NCBI RefSeq assembly: GCF_040183065.1
Contig: NC_091117.1
Location: forward strand, 121,416,226-121,480,225
DNA length: 64,000 bases
Source: Periplaneta americana
Taxonomy: Eukaryota; Arthropoda; Insecta; Blattodea; Blattidae
Reading direction: 5' to 3'
In this document: positions 32,690 to 44,704 of the stretch, piece by piece
Position numbering within the stretch: the stretch's first letter is position 1
Layout of the letters: each line of letters begins with the position of its first letter
Notes under the pieces: generated by a model
Database searches by the model: none
What the model saw: only the letters and a program-made list of their open reading frames with translations
What the model was told of the DNA's origin: nothing
Program-made: the position numbers and the translations under genes

Positions 32690-33393
32690 AATATGAATAC
32701 TGGAATAATCTTATTCTCGCCTTTCTGTATTTGTTGCGCACACCACAAAAACATACTTACGTCCTACGGAATAATATTTTGGAGAAATTCTGCAGATAGT
32801 AAAAATATATTACAAAAAAGAGCAATTAGAATAATAGTCGAGCAAAGCCTAGAAAATCGTGTAGAGTGTAGACCAGTGGTCATCAGCTTACAGCACCCTG
32901 GGACTAGCATCTCTTACCTGCAGAGAAACACACTGTACTATAGTGCAATCGTATCTGCTAGCGGGTATGCTCCCTACCTCTTCCTGCTGCACGACTGGGC
33001 ACAGGGGACAGCTCATTTACCATTTCAGCGAGTGCTGACGACCATTGGTGTAGACCATTTTTAAAAAATTAGAGATTATGACCTTAACAAATCAGTATAT
33101 TATATACTCTTTAATAAGTTTCCTCTATTGTAATAAAGAAAATTTTCTGACTAATTCAGCCATACATAGTATAAATACCCGCAGAAAGAATGATTTTCAT
33201 GTACCATCATCAAATTTATCAAAGGGAAATAGGGTTACGTTACATGGCAATAAAAATGTTCAATAGTCTTCCTGAAGACATTAAAAATCATAACCAAAAC
33301 TCTGCATTATTTAAGATAAAACTAAAAAATTACTTAATATCTCACACTTTCTGTTCTGTAGATGAATTCTTGACATTTCACGCTAATGTGTAA
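32690..33393 (+). pseudogene. LINE reverse transcriptase C-terminal relic, split by a MITE
   Basis: YGIIFWRNSADSKNILQKRA then IRIIV (about 32780-32840) leads, after the 174-bp insertion, to NYLISHTFCSVDEFL (about 33330-33375). Between them are a NSAIHSINTRRKNDFHVPSS segment and GIRYMAIKMFNSLPEDIK-like sequence in a shifted frame. This is the conserved C-terminal tail of jockey/CR1-like LINE ORF2. At least one frameshift, plus the MITE, inactivates it. Confidence 0.82.
32874..33047. mobile_element. 174-bp hAT-type MITE with perfect 8-bp target duplication
   Basis: Ends CAGTGGTCATCAGC and the complement of CAATGGTCGTCAGC, flanked by GTGTAGAC at 32866-32873 and 33048-33055. Removing it restores the continuity of the LINE frame, which confirms the borders. 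Confidence 0.94.
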
Positions 33394-33573
33394 ATATTTT
33401 AATAATATGAAATGGTAATCATATTCCATTGTATAATTTGTTATTAAGGTATTAATTCTGTATATAGGCCTATTTCATATTTGCATTTGCATATGTTAAA
33501 CGTAATAACTGGACATGTTCTTCATTCTTTGCTATAAAGCAACTATAAGAATATTATGAAACGAGTTTGTCTC

Positions 33574-33596
33574 TCTGTCTGTCTGTCTGTCTGTCT
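33574..33596. repeat. (TCTG)n microsatellite
   Basis: Short tetranucleotide run. Confidence 0.9.
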
Positions 33597-34143
33597 ATAC
33601 AGTTAAAACTACAGCACTTTTCATTTCCAGGACTGATCCATTAACGTTACAAGAAAATGTTAAGCAGTACAAAGAGCGAACGGCCTGTCTCAACAACATC
33701 GTAATCAAAAAGAAGTGCTGCGCATTCTCATAGACCTTCGCACTGAGTGCTTACGTATTCTTCTCGAAATTCTTTCATGGAGCGAGTCTTGATGGGGGTT
33801 CACCTGTATGTAAGCAACAATTTCGCACGACAAGTAGCATATATACAAGGGCTCTTGTTTACTGCACATGTAAGTGAAACAATAAGGGAGAGCCAATTTC
33901 TTTCCATCTCTGCACATACTCGTATATCTGTGGTTGATACTTTTGTACGCGGTTTGTAACAGCTGGTGTTTAAACCCCAAAAGACGGAAGAACATACTGT
34001 TTTTATCATCGTTAAAATCTACTTATTTCAACACATTCGAACATGCAAGCTATCAAAATATCTGTATAAACTAATTTCAAGAATTGAGGAGATTTGCCAG
34101 TTCAAGACGTTATGAAAGTGCAATAATTTAACATGAATATTTG

Positions 34144-34325
34144 AAGTGTGCATTTCCATAACGTTGTAAGTGCCGAAACCGGGAGAATCTATTTTTTCAC
34201 ATATATCAGTTGTAGGCGCCATGTTTGACAACATTACGAAAGGTTATGAATAAAGTTCTGCTCCGAGTAATAAAGTAGTGCACTTTAAGGTTGTGCAAGT
34301 CACAACGTTGTATGTACTGTACATG
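34144..34325. mobile_element. Truncated copy of the 250-bp MITE at 44981
   Basis: Starts AAGTGTGCATTTCCATAACG and runs parallel to the 44981 element through GTAATAAAGTAGTGCACTTT up to GTACTG. The right inverted terminus is missing. Confidence 0.85.
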
Positions 34326-34429
34326 TGCATATGCTATAAGCGCGACCTCTGTATCCTGTGTTTCATTGCGAGTTGATAATGGTTTGAATGTATTTGTTAC
34401 TGTGGTGTGACGATTACTACAACCATGAA

Positions 34430-34758
34430 TACAGATCCACAAAATTCCAGAAAAAGGAAAAGGAATTAAGACAATTGGAGAAAAAATCAAACAAAACGCT
34501 TAAAAGATGCTGGGAAAGAATAAATTTTCCCAAAAAGCAAAAAAGTTGTTCCAAAATGACAGGAACGAGTTTAGGTAAGAAACAATATACTTCTCACATT
34601 CATTTTCATAATCAAAAAGGCATGTCGAAAATATGAATCTAAAGTTACCAATGTTTTCATACCTTAATTTTACTTTATCCTGTACAGTATTTGAAGTTAT
34701 GTATTTACAGAGTTAACAATCAGTTTGGAATTCTAAACTAAACAGTGCTTTATTAAAG

Positions 34759-34853
<95 letters not shown>

Positions 34854-36285
34854 GAGCAATAAGTGGCACATTTATATGTGCTAAAATGTATATTCTATTT
34901 TACTGTATTGTAGGTGAACTGTAAATGTAAACTATCATGCAGCAGCCTTCGACTAGAATATCGAAAAGGACAGTTTAGGCAGTTCCAAGAAATGCGAGAA
35001 TACTCCAAGCAGCAGGCTTATTTGTTTCGACTCATGCATCCCCAGGCCATCAAATGGAGAAGACATGGTAAATATGAGCACCCAGGTGAAAGTAGAAGGC
35101 AGCACTCTTTTCACTACTATCTTCTTCTTCGTGGAGGAAGTGAGGTAAGAATCTGTCTTAAAACATTCTGCAATACATTTGGTATTACTGCAAGAAGAGT
35201 TCTACTAATATGGGAAAAAATTGTAAGAGGTGAAATGGACTGTAAAGATAATAGGCGTGGAGCTCACACAATTCTTAGAAATCAAGGATGGAGAGAGAAG
35301 ATCATGGAACATATAAAGTCTTTCACTACTCTCGAAGCAAGAATCCACAGAAGATGTTCTTATCCCCAGACTTGAATGTAAGCAGGATGTATCGCTCATT
35401 TTTGGAAAAGTATTGTCATGGCGACATGAAGCCTCCAGTTAGTCGTCAGTGGTACAATGAAATTTTCTTAGCGCAATTTAATCTTTCCTTTGCTCGACGA
35501 CGAATAGACGCATGCTCAACTTGTGATCGCCTTACTATGCAAATGAAAACAGGTGATAAGGAAGCTTCTGTTATGAGAGAGTTCCACCATAGACAAGCTG
35601 AAGCAGCCTCAAATGCCATGTCTGCTGATACAGAAAATGCGAATTCGTCTGGACATACCATTGTGATTTCATTTGATATGCAGCAGCAGATGTATCTTCC
35701 AAGTCTGATGCACTCAGAAATGTTACTATTCGTGGCAGATTGCTTGTTGCAACCTTGGTATACATGACGAAGGTACAGGCATGGGAACAATGTGCCTCTG
35801 GATAGAAACTGTAGGAGGTAGAGGATCCCTGGAAGTAGCCCATTGTCTCCACAAATATTTGAGTACACTTACAACAGATAAGAAAAAGCTGATTTTATTG
35901 TCTGATAACTGTGCAAGCCAGAACAAAAATCAGGTATTGATTGCAATGTATATGGCAAATGGTAAATTTAAGGACATTATTCATAAATTTCCGGTAAGAG
36001 GTCACACATCCCTTAGTTGTGACCGTGGCTTGGCCACATAGAGAAGCGAAAACGCAAATGTAAGGCAGATACACACATGAATCTCATGCGTATAATCACA
36101 CAAGCAAGAGTCAAACAACCATTTTCTGTAATGATTCAAGAGAGCTTTACTGATTTCAAAGAATTAGCTCATCAAACACTCGACACAAAAAAATTGAAAA
36201 TTTCAACATTTTCAAAGATAATGCTGAAAGCTGAAACTTTTGGTCAAGTTGCTGTTATCAAAGGTCATGGTGATTTGCAAATGTA
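34430..36285 (+). pseudogene. Broken DDE-like transposase gene of an uncharacterised eukaryotic family
   Basis: Exon 1 (34432-34573) carries MNTDPQNSRKRKR, then DNWRKNQTKRLKDAGKE. A good donor AG|GTAAGA (34574) and acceptor TATTGTAG| (34912) bound an intron that contains a TTA microsatellite. Exon 2 reads NCKCKLSC, an HTH-like CNTFGITARRVLLIWEKI, FPYYSRS-like, LARRRIDACSTCDRL, IVISFDMQQQMYLPSL, LILLSDNCASQNKN (SDNC, likely catalytic Asp) and finally VKQPFSVMIQESFTDFK. The order matches large insect proteins with a DUF7869-type DDE core, which I believe are mobile-element derived. Several frameshifts and stops (exon 1, about 35320, 35755, 36040) make it inactive. Superfamily uncertain. Confidence 0.7.
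34759..34852. repeat. (TTA)n microsatellite
   Basis: About 30 ATT/TTA triplets, inside the predicted intron of the transposase relic. Confidence 0.97.
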
Positions 36286-36726
36286 GGAAAAGACACTTTT
36301 AATACTGAAACCAGGAGTATTGTCCGCGCAACTTATCTAGGCACCTGGGTTCCCTAGTGCTGTCTCACTGCCCCGTAACTATCTGCTGGCTACCTGACGT
36401 TGCTGCAACAGTTGTACGTACAGTTACAAAAACATCATTCGGTACTGTATTTAATTTCAGTGCATTCCATTGGATATGGTAGGTGAAAGTATATGGTTTC
36501 ACAAAATATCAAACATAAATAAATTACATTTTTCTTCTTCTGTGTGCTATACAGTATGATCACAACTCCAATTATTACAATATTCGTATCTGGCCGTGAG
36601 CCGTAAGCGATACGTAAAGTCTTTCAAGTAGAAGCACAGGTCTGTAGTTGTTGGGTTTCCAAAAAGTTCACTTTCACATACAGTCATTATCAATATTCTT
36701 CTTCTTCCTCCTCCTCTTCCCTTCAT

Positions 36727-36727
36727 C

Positions 36728-36770
<43 letters not shown>

Positions 36771-36772
36771 CA
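36727..36772. repeat. (TCA)n microsatellite
   Basis: About 15 TCA triplets. The poly-Met minus-strand frame is a by-product. Confidence 0.95.
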
Positions 36773-36809
36773 GTTATCACTGCTGGTGTCGTCTAGACGT
36801 ATTATAAAA

Positions 36810-37565
36810 TCCATAAATTATTAGGGAAAAGACTTGAAGCAAGTAAAGAGATACGTTTCGAAATAAATCCCGAAAAGACAAAGTATATAATTATGTCTCG
36901 TGACTAGAACATAGTACGAAATGGAAATATAAAAATTGGTAATTTATCCGTTGAAGAGGTGGAAAAATTCAAATACAGCAACAGTAACAAATGTAAATGA
37001 CACTCGGAGGAAATTAAACGCAGAATAAATAGGGGAAATGTCTGCTATTATTAGGTTGAGAAGCTTTTGTCATCCAGTCAACTCTCAAAAAAGCTGAAGT
37101 CAGAATTTATAAAACAGTTAGTATCGGCTGTTCTGTATGGTTGTGAACTTGGACTCTCACTTTGAGAGAGAAACAGAGGTTAAGGGTGTTAGGGAATAAG
37201 GTGCTTAGGAAAATATTTGGGGTTAACAGGGATTAAGTTACAGGAGAGTAGAGAAAGTTACATAACGCAGAACCGGATGCATTTTGTTCTTCACCTGACA
37301 TAATTAGAAACATTAAATCCAGATGTTTGAGATGGGCAGAATATGTAGCACGTATGGGCGAATCCAGAAATGTATATAGACTGTTAGTTGGGATACTGGA
37401 GGGAAAAAGACCTTTGGGGAAGCTGAGACATAGATGGGAGAGTAATATTAAATTGGATTTGAAGAAGGTGGGATATGATTACTGTAGAGACTGGATTCAT
37501 CTTGCTCAGGATAGGGACTGATGGCGGGCTTATGTGAGAGCGGCAGTGAACCTCCGGGTTTATTA
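36810..37565 (+). pseudogene. LINE reverse transcriptase C-terminal fragment (RTE/jockey-like)
   Basis: Scattered frames give FEINPEKTKYIIMSR, GNIKIGNLSVEEVEKFKY, VEEVEK-type strand and EKQRLRVLGNKVLRKIFG. An intact tail follows (37327-37521): RWAEYVARMGESRNVYRLLV, EGKRPLGKLRHRWE and DWIHLAQDRD, ending WRAYVRAAVNLRV across one stop. This tail is common to many insect LINE polymerases. Frameshifts lie upstream near 36990 and 37230. It is 5'-truncated. Confidence 0.82.
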
Positions 37566-37654
37566 AAAGTCGTAAGTAAGACATTTCTCTTTTGCCTCTT
37601 GATCGCAACAACCACTGATCTTATTATCTCCCTCTCCTTACTGTCTATGCTAAA

Positions 37655-37895
37655 TTAAAATTAAATCATGGTTTATTTAACAACGCTCACAACTGCAGAG
37701 GTTATATCAGCGTCGCCAGTGTGCCGGAATTTTGTCCCGCAGGAGTTCTTTTACTTGCGAGTAAATCTACTGACGTGAGCTTATCGCATTTACACACACT
37801 TAAATGCCATCGATCTCGGCCGGGATCGAACCGGCAACCTCGAGTATAGAAGGCGCGTATAACCTTGTTGCATCTCGTATTACTACCGGCTCCAT
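37655..37895 (-). mobile_element. tRNA-derived SINE (minus strand)
   Basis: On the minus strand, from about 37895, an A-box-like region and a canonical B-box in GCCGGTTCGATCCCGGCC (plus complement about 37815-37835) are followed by the body GAGATCGATGGCATTTAAGT, AGAACTCCTGCGGGACAAAA and CGGCACACTGGCGACGCTGA. It ends with GTTGTTAAATAAACCATG. It is a separate family from the two other SINEs. Confidence 0.8.
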
Positions 37896-37899
37896 TCAC

Positions 37900-38516
37900 A
37901 CAATTTTTTTTAAATTTTATTTAATGAAATGAGCCCCAACCCCGCTCATTTCAGTCTCAGGCAGACCACAATTTTACCGAGTCCTTATTTTATTTAGTTT
38001 CTTTATTATCAATTTTTATTTGGTTAAACTATTAATTTACAACTTTATATGATTATTTATTCATTTAATTTATTTATATTTATGAATTTGTTTGTTTAGT
38101 TATGTATGTCCTAGTTTTGATTAAGTACTTGATTTATCTGCTTTTAAATTATTCATTTAACCATTTACTTATTTATTTATTTGATGATTAATCATTTTTT
38201 TAAATATAAAATAATATTGTTTTTTTTATAAGATTGTTTTCATAGTTTTTCTATCACAAAGATATGAGATATCACAGAATACAATTCATTAATTAACAAC
38301 ACAAAACAGAAAAATAAGGTCACTGAACAATTCTATCTTTTCTAAATTACTTACAGTATTGTATTAAAGGAAGAAGATTACGTTTCAGAAAGAGAAAACA
38401 GTAATAACATGGTCATTAATTAAATTAAACACTTCGTTTATAACATTTATGTAATAGAGGATTGTAAACATAAATAGATTAGCTGGGCATAGTGTGTTTG
38501 AATTATTTTACCTTAT
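37900..38516. other. AT-rich interval, probable 3' region of the minus-strand LINE
   Basis: TTTA/ATTT-rich sequence without frames. It may include the 3' untranslated tail of the LINE ending at 38517. Confidence 0.4.
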
Positions 38517-40965
38517 TCATATATAATTCAGTACATTGCCATAAAGTTTTTTCCCGTGTTTCTTATTATAGGCTTTGTACCTCGAACGTTTTAGAATTTC
38601 CATAAATTCTTCCATTTCCATTTCCCTGTTGTAGTCCATTATTAGGAATACTACATTGCTAATGATCCAAATCACAGCATTATGTTTTTGAGATGGTAAA
38701 TAATGAAAGTCAGGTTGCGTAATCATGCTAGGTTATATAGATGTATATGGTGTGTTAAGCCATATACTTATTATATGTTGAATTTTGTGCCAGATTTCCT
38801 TAACTTTGTTACATTCAGTTAAACGATGGGTAACAGTATCTATCTGGGCACATAGAGAGCATAGCATAGTTTGTGATCTTTTTATTTTATATAATCGGAG
38901 GTTCGTTGGATATATATCATGAACAGCTTTAAACCAAGATGTTTTTAGTTTTGCAGGAATCAATTTATTTCTAATATTGATCCACACTCTATTCCAATTA
39001 ACCTGGGGATAGTAAGACATTATTCTCATAGGTTTATCGAACGGGGAAGCGTTACAAATCGTTTCGAGATACAGTTGGTATATTAACCTTGTTGAAATTT
39101 GGTTACCATAGTTTGTGAGTTGTAAACTATTCATACTTTTTAGTATTTGACGTACATAATCAAAGTCTGTATCATTTTTGGTACCGGACTGAAGGGCGTT
39201 TTGGAAGAATGTAAACATTTTAGCTGCTATATTATCCGTCTGTTGTTGTTTTAGGTAACGGGATACTAATAAGGAAGCACATTTAGTTGGAATATGTATG
39301 AAATCTAATCCTCCTTCTTCTCTTCTCTTAATAGCTGTTGAAAGTGGCACCCTAAATATGGCTCATTTCCAGAGATACCATGTGATTGCTGCTTGTAATT
39401 GTCTGGAGTAGTTCATGGGAATTGGTATGACTTGAGCCACATACCATAGGAGAGACAATATATAAGTATTAAGGATTAAGATTCTGTTGTTTAGACAGTT
39501 TTCTCGCGGGTAAGATGTTTGAAGTTTTCCCTTGATCTTTGCTACTATGGGATTCCAATTCAGATCTTGAATTTTATTCCAGTTCGATGACTATATGACA
39601 CCAAGAATCTTTACCTCGTCTGTTGTGAGAAGTGGAGGACAATGGGGTGCATTTTCCCATTTCCCTAGTGGTAGAACACGTGATTTAGAAATATTTATAT
39701 TTAAACCCGAATCTTCTTCAAATTTTTGTAGTATTTGCCACATTCTAGGTATTTCTAAGTCTAGTATTTCTAGTAATATGTTTACATCATCAGCATATGA
39801 CAGTGTCGTTAGACGGGTATTTTGCAAATTTAATCCTGTTAGACTTTGGTGGAGATATTCCAGTAAAGGATTAAGTGCAATTACAAAGAGGGACATGGAT
39901 AAAGGGCAGCCTTGTCGAACTGAACGGTTTATAGCTATCGGCTTGGAATAATGTCCATTAATTTGTAAGATTGATGAGATATTGGTATAGAAGATTTTTA
40001 CCTTTTTTATAAAATTAGTATCAAATCCATATCGTTGAAGTGTATGAAATAGGAAATCATGTAGAATTTTGTCAAATGCTTTTGAGAAATCGACGGAGAT
40101 TAAGAGGCCCTTGTGTCCCAATTTAGTATGGTACGCTAACAGGTCTCTAATGGCATTTGCAGCACCAAAGATTGTTCTTGTTTTAACTCCAGCAAATTGA
40201 GTTTCATGTATGATATCTTGCAGTATTGATTTAAGACGATTATTAACAATTCGGGCTAAGATTTTATAGTCAGTATTTAGTAGGGTAATCGGCCTATAGT
40301 GTTCAGCTGTTTTGGGATGTGGAATCATTTTTATCAGTGCCATTATTCCTTGGCGTCGAGAAGGGCACAACTCTCCTTTCTGAACTATTTCATTTAAGAC
40401 ATGTGTAAATTCATTCCCAAGAATGTCCCAATATTGCTGATAAAATTCATTAGTGATGCCATCCGTTCCGGGTGACTTGTTTGCTTTTCCTTGAAAGACT
40501 GCTATTTGAACTTCCTCTTTTGTGATTGGTGCATTAAGCTGTTTATTTTGTTCAGGTGTGACATACCTTATTGGATTAGGATTAAAAGTTTGAGAAACAT
40601 GTGCAGATTTATCATCAAACATATCGGTAAAGTACCGATGAAAGATAGTAATTATATCCTTTTGTTTACTATATTCCGTTTTTTCATCTTCGATTTTAGT
40701 AACGAAGTGGGAATTGCAGCGTTTTCTTTCCTTTACCAAATGGAAAATGTTCATTTTGTCTTCTTCTTTTGCAGAAATAATTTTACTAGTCACTGTTGTT
40801 CTCTCCATCCTTCTTCTGTATATTGTTCGTATCTGGGCTTTAATATAACTTAACTTTGCTTGCATGGGAGCATACTGAAAATCTGGACTTTGCAAATCAC
40901 GGATACATTGCAATAGAAAATTTAATGTTGTATTCTAATTCCGTTTCCTTTCCAGTCCTCTATAT
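38517..40965 (-). pseudogene. Tx1/L1-like LINE: reverse transcriptase and C-terminus
   Basis: A nearly continuous minus-strand frame runs with only three in-frame stops (about 39591, 39360, 38731). Reverse transcriptase motifs are in order: KANKSPGTDGITNEFYQQYW, HYRPITLLNTDYKILARIV, ISVDFSKAFDKILHDFLFHT, VRQGCPLSMSLFVIALNPLL and the catalytic SYADDVNILL. The tail SWFKAVHDIYPTNLRLYKI, CSLCAQIDTVTHRLTEC and a final RSRYKAYNKKHGKK fit Tx1-clade elements, whose C-terminal Cys/His motif is C-x2-C...H-x4-C. It would copy RNA at a nicked target. A frameshift near 40970 separates it from the endonuclease. Confidence 0.88.
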
Positions 40966-40977
40966 TTGAAGAAAGTA

Positions 40978-41860
40978 CTAATCTGTTTTTTTTTTTACAT
41001 ATCCGTCCCACCAGTTAGTTTCCGTTACGTATTGGGCCTGTTTTCTTATCCATTTTTGCCATTCAATAGTGAAGTCTTCTTTTATTGTAATGTCTCGTAA
41101 CAATTGACTATTGAGTTTCCAAAGTGTTCGTCCACGCGTGATGAAGGAAATAGGAATTTTAATCAACACAATCAAAGCGTTATGATCTGTAAAAGGGGCG
41201 GGAACAATTTCGGAGCTACTGATACTATTTTTTAAATCTGTGGAGACATATATTCTGTCGATACGTGATGCCGACTTGGTAGTGTGATACGTAAATCCCG
41301 CAGTTTTATGCGTCACTCTCCAGACGTCGGTCATATGAAAGTTGTTGATAATGTATTTTAGGGCCGGTGATTTAGGTGTACTACCGGTGCATTCGAGTGA
41401 ATCAAGTACGCAATTGAAATCGCCTCACATAATATATTTATTTTGTAGTTTCGAGAGTAAGTACGTAATATCTATTGTGAAGAACTCTTCACGCAATTTT
41501 CTCTTGCGAGTACCAGAAGGAGCATAAATAGAAAGAAAACGAGTCCCTTGATACTCTCCTAGGATGGCTCTACCAGAAGGGAGTTTTCTATATTTGTCAT
41601 TTCTATACCCTCTTTTACCATTATTGCTGTGGCCTCGTTTGTTTATTCCAATATTGCTGTAGGTATTATATCCATTAATTTGGATTATATCTTCGTCAAC
41701 TACTTCTTGCATGAGGGCTATTTCTATGTCATGAGTATATGAGAAGTGACGGAACATGTCCTTGTTCACTGGTGAATATGATCCACATATGTTAATGGTA
41801 GCAATTTTTCGAACTAAAATGTTAGGGTAGGGGTAATTCATAAGTAGATTGGTACTGATA
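40978..41860 (-). pseudogene. Tx1/L1-like LINE: APE-type endonuclease domain
   Basis: Minus strand: RKIATINICGS (start of fold), IEIALMQEV (catalytic Glu), FLSIYAPSGTRKR, then a TGA replacing Gly just before GDFNCVLD (about 41425), SRIDRIYVS and TDHNALIV (His of the active site). The order and residues match LINE endonucleases that nick target DNA. Besides the stop, the frame is open and is followed by a linker to the polymerase in a shifted frame. The upstream junction is unusual (see 42180-42330). Confidence 0.88.
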
Positions 41861-42179
41861 ATGTTATTAATAGAAAAGTAATTGCAGAGGAAGGTGAGTG
41901 TTGTTATTGCAATGGTAATATGGCTACCAAGGTTAACAATTATATGGCTGAGGAAGAAATTTCCTATGAGTGCCATTATAGAACAGCTGGCAAAGAAAAA
42001 TAGCTTCCATTACACATATTATTTCCAAATAAAGCACTGACATTTGCAAGGGGATAGCTATAGTCATGCAATTGAAGAAAAAACATTGTTTTCTTTGCGT
42101 ATATTGTATGCCAGGTTTGGTTAAATTAGCTATTCCTGACGGTCGGTTCGATATTAACATAAACATAATTATAGATACA

Positions 42180-42332
42180 AGTGAAATTTGAATTATGTAT
42201 TTCCTGCATAAAGAGTATGGCGATATCGTGTGCTTTCAGAATCTTATTAAAACCATGGATTTTGTTGGCGAAGAACTGCCACCGGATTTTAAGGTTGTTA
42301 CAATCAAACGTGAGCGTCATAAAGAACATCTA
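42180..42332 (-). pseudogene. Second, partial endonuclease start upstream of the LINE endonuclease
   Basis: TFDCNNLKIRWQFFANKIHG leads to FNKILKAHDIAILFMQEIH. This again is the first ~45 residues of an APE endonuclease with the catalytic Glu, about 64 bp downstream of the ORF1-like frame's stop. It degrades near 42140. The full endonuclease start at about 41860 follows, so two starts exist in one element. Confidence 0.65.
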
Positions 42333-42395
42333 AATATCATAGCATACGATATGCGCCATGTACATATGTTAAAGAAATACTTATGCAGTGATAAA

Positions 42396-43100
42396 TTATG
42401 ATTTTTTTAAAGTAGGAAGAAAGGATTTGCCTTCTTCTGATTTATATGGATGCTTTCTATTACTAGTATATGTTTTTGTAGATTTGGCAGGAGCTTTGTC
42501 TACGTGTCCATGATCATTACTTCCGATTTCCCTGGTAAGGTTAAGATTCACAACTTCCATTTCGTCGCTCCACATGGTGTTATTGGTCGCTGTCGGTGTT
42601 TGTAGTCGAGGATCTTGAATGCAGTTCGATTGAGAAGAAGGGATCCTCCCCTCATCTTCACTTGGAGCAGCTCCTGTATCTTGAATCATTGGTTGTGGGT
42701 TGGGAATTTCACTTATCCCATGAGGTGAAATCACATTAAGTCTATCTCTAGTTTCTTGTGAACTGCTTTTGGTTTGCTTGGGAATTTGCTCCGAACGCTC
42801 TTTCTTACGACGTTTATTGTCGGGAATCTCATCCTCATTTTCAATTGAACTGTTGTCAGTAACTAATACGATATCGTTTTCGTCAGCCGAGTCGGTTTCA
42901 GATTCGTTCTGTATATTAGTAACTTCATCATGTATGCTTGGTTGAGTATTCCGATGTACGTCAATCTTGTCAGCTAACTCGGAACAATCAGCTGCTATAT
43001 CTCTATGGCTGTCGGATAGTCGTTCCTGTTGAGATACTGACATCTCGAGGTCATTGGTCTTGTTTACAGTGGATGTAGTAGGCAATGGGGCATTCTTCTG
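42396..43100 (-). pseudogene. LINE ORF1-like protein (fragment)
   Basis: A 230-codon minus-strand frame, rich in Ser/Asp/Glu/Asn, with a basic patch PDNKRRKKERSEQIPKQTKS in the middle and a basic end KHPYKSEEGKSFLPTLKKS. It has no AUG at the upstream edge (frame opens through CCATTGCC) and continues upstream, so the start is uncertain. Position and spacing before the endonuclease suggest the ORF1 C-terminal half. No RNA-binding fold or zinc knuckle is visible in what remains. Confidence 0.55.
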
Positions 43101-43214
43101 TTCGTGTGGTTCATTCTCGATATGATTACCAATTATCTCATCTGTTGACCTTCGCGATTGTAGTATATCACTAAAGGTAAGCTCACCCGAGCGCTGTCAG
43201 AGCGCGACTATATG

Positions 43215-44704
43215 GACCTCTACCATGTTGCATTCGTGTACAAGTCACTGTTTTTGTTTGCTTTCTGCACAGTTTCTTAGATAATTGTAGGAAAATATAA
43301 ATTGCAATATCAGTATGATGTGCTGCATTGTTACCTATTGAGACACAATGAGCTTTTACAGATGCATTTCTAAGTTATGGATGAAGACCGGAGTGAAAAT
43401 AGATTAGAAACATATAATTTAGTTATTCATATGTGTAATGAGATTTTTAGCCTGAGCCTGAACAAAGAGCAGATTGAAGAAGCCTTCAGAATTGGAAGAG
43501 GGAAAAATCGTCCCATACTAGTGAAATTTACAAGTATGAGGACTAAATTATTTATCTTAGATCACTTGAGAATGCTGAAAGGAACGGATTAAAAAATTGA
43601 GCAGGGCTACAGTGTGGAAATAAGAAGTAAGAGAGAGATGTTGGTACCATTTATGAAAGAAGCAAGATCGAGATGTCAGTTTGCGATATTAGTTAAGGAT
43701 AAAATAAAAATAAATGGAAAACTATACGATTTAGAGCATTGTCAGAGGAACTTCAACTCACAGAAAAACAAGGTCTCCGCAAGTGGAAATTTACGGACGA
43801 GAGAAGTGAATACCGAGCAACCGGAAGGAATTATAGAGGAATTGGTTCGTGATGGCAAGGAACGAGCGAGTCAGCAATATGAAGTATGTACGGAATTAAA
43901 GCCCACATCGGAGACTGGTCATCCGATAGACGAGGTTATCGTCCGAGAAAGAACCAGTCAGGGATCTGCTGAGCCTAGTGGAGTGAAAGAGTAGATCAAC
44001 GCAATAACATATGACCTAACCTACATGAAACAGCAACAAGAAGAAGAAGAAGAAGAAGACAAGAAGCTGAAACAAGGAGACATTACAGGAGATCAAGAGA
44101 AGGTGGGGGTAGCGTTCAAAGAAGAAGTCAGGATGCGATAAGGCTGATGAGTGAAGAGATAGTGCTTTCGTCACCACAGGGCGGTAGGCCTATATTATCA
44201 TCTTTGACGAGTAGATTTAAGGGCCAAAATAGTTACAATCTTAGAAATTAGGTGCATGAGTGATAAGAAATAAATAAAGTGTCTGAATAGAACTGCAATA
44301 TGGTAGTTTTATAATTTAATGTCGTAAATCGTGTTTAGTGTGATGAAAGTGTGTTCAAGGGACCTCGGAAAGAGATCAGTTTGGAAGTTAAAAAAAAGAG
44401 TCCAGTTAATAAATATAGTTACCGAATGAAATGTATTATAAAGAAGTAAATCTTGGAAAGTGATGTAGTGAAGTTTATGAAATATGATATTAGTGAGAGT
44501 AAATACAATTTTCTATAGTTTTTGCTGGGCGTTGATTGACGTTAATGAATAGATGATTTCAAACTATAGTGAGCAAGATATAATAATTATGTGTATCAGG
44601 TAAATGAGTAAAACCGTGTGAAGGTGTGAAGTGTTTTAAATAGGAATGTTAGTATCGGGATTTTAATAAGAATAGCCAGTTAAAATTTAAGAACAATATT
44701 TTTG
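43215..44704 (+). pseudogene. LINE ORF1-like element, copy B
   Basis: A near-identical copy of 10256-11739, oriented away from the minus-strand LINE. Frame from 43377: MDEDRSENRLETYNLVIHMC, EEAFRIGRGKNRPILVKFTS, LDHLRMLKGTD, then an in-frame TAA, then KIEQGYSVEIRSKREMLVPF and ending SQGSAEPSGVKE (43994). It is of L1-ORF1-like type (RRM plus C-terminal domain). Copy B retains the codons deleted in copy A but has its own stop. The 3' part is non-coding. Confidence 0.78.

Noticed and set aside
36547-36780. Poly-Met minus-strand frame
   Set aside because: Generated by the TCA microsatellite.
39595-40853. Plus-strand frames of 118 and 120 codons
   Set aside because: They lie antisense to the well-supported reverse transcriptase frame and have no domain of their own.
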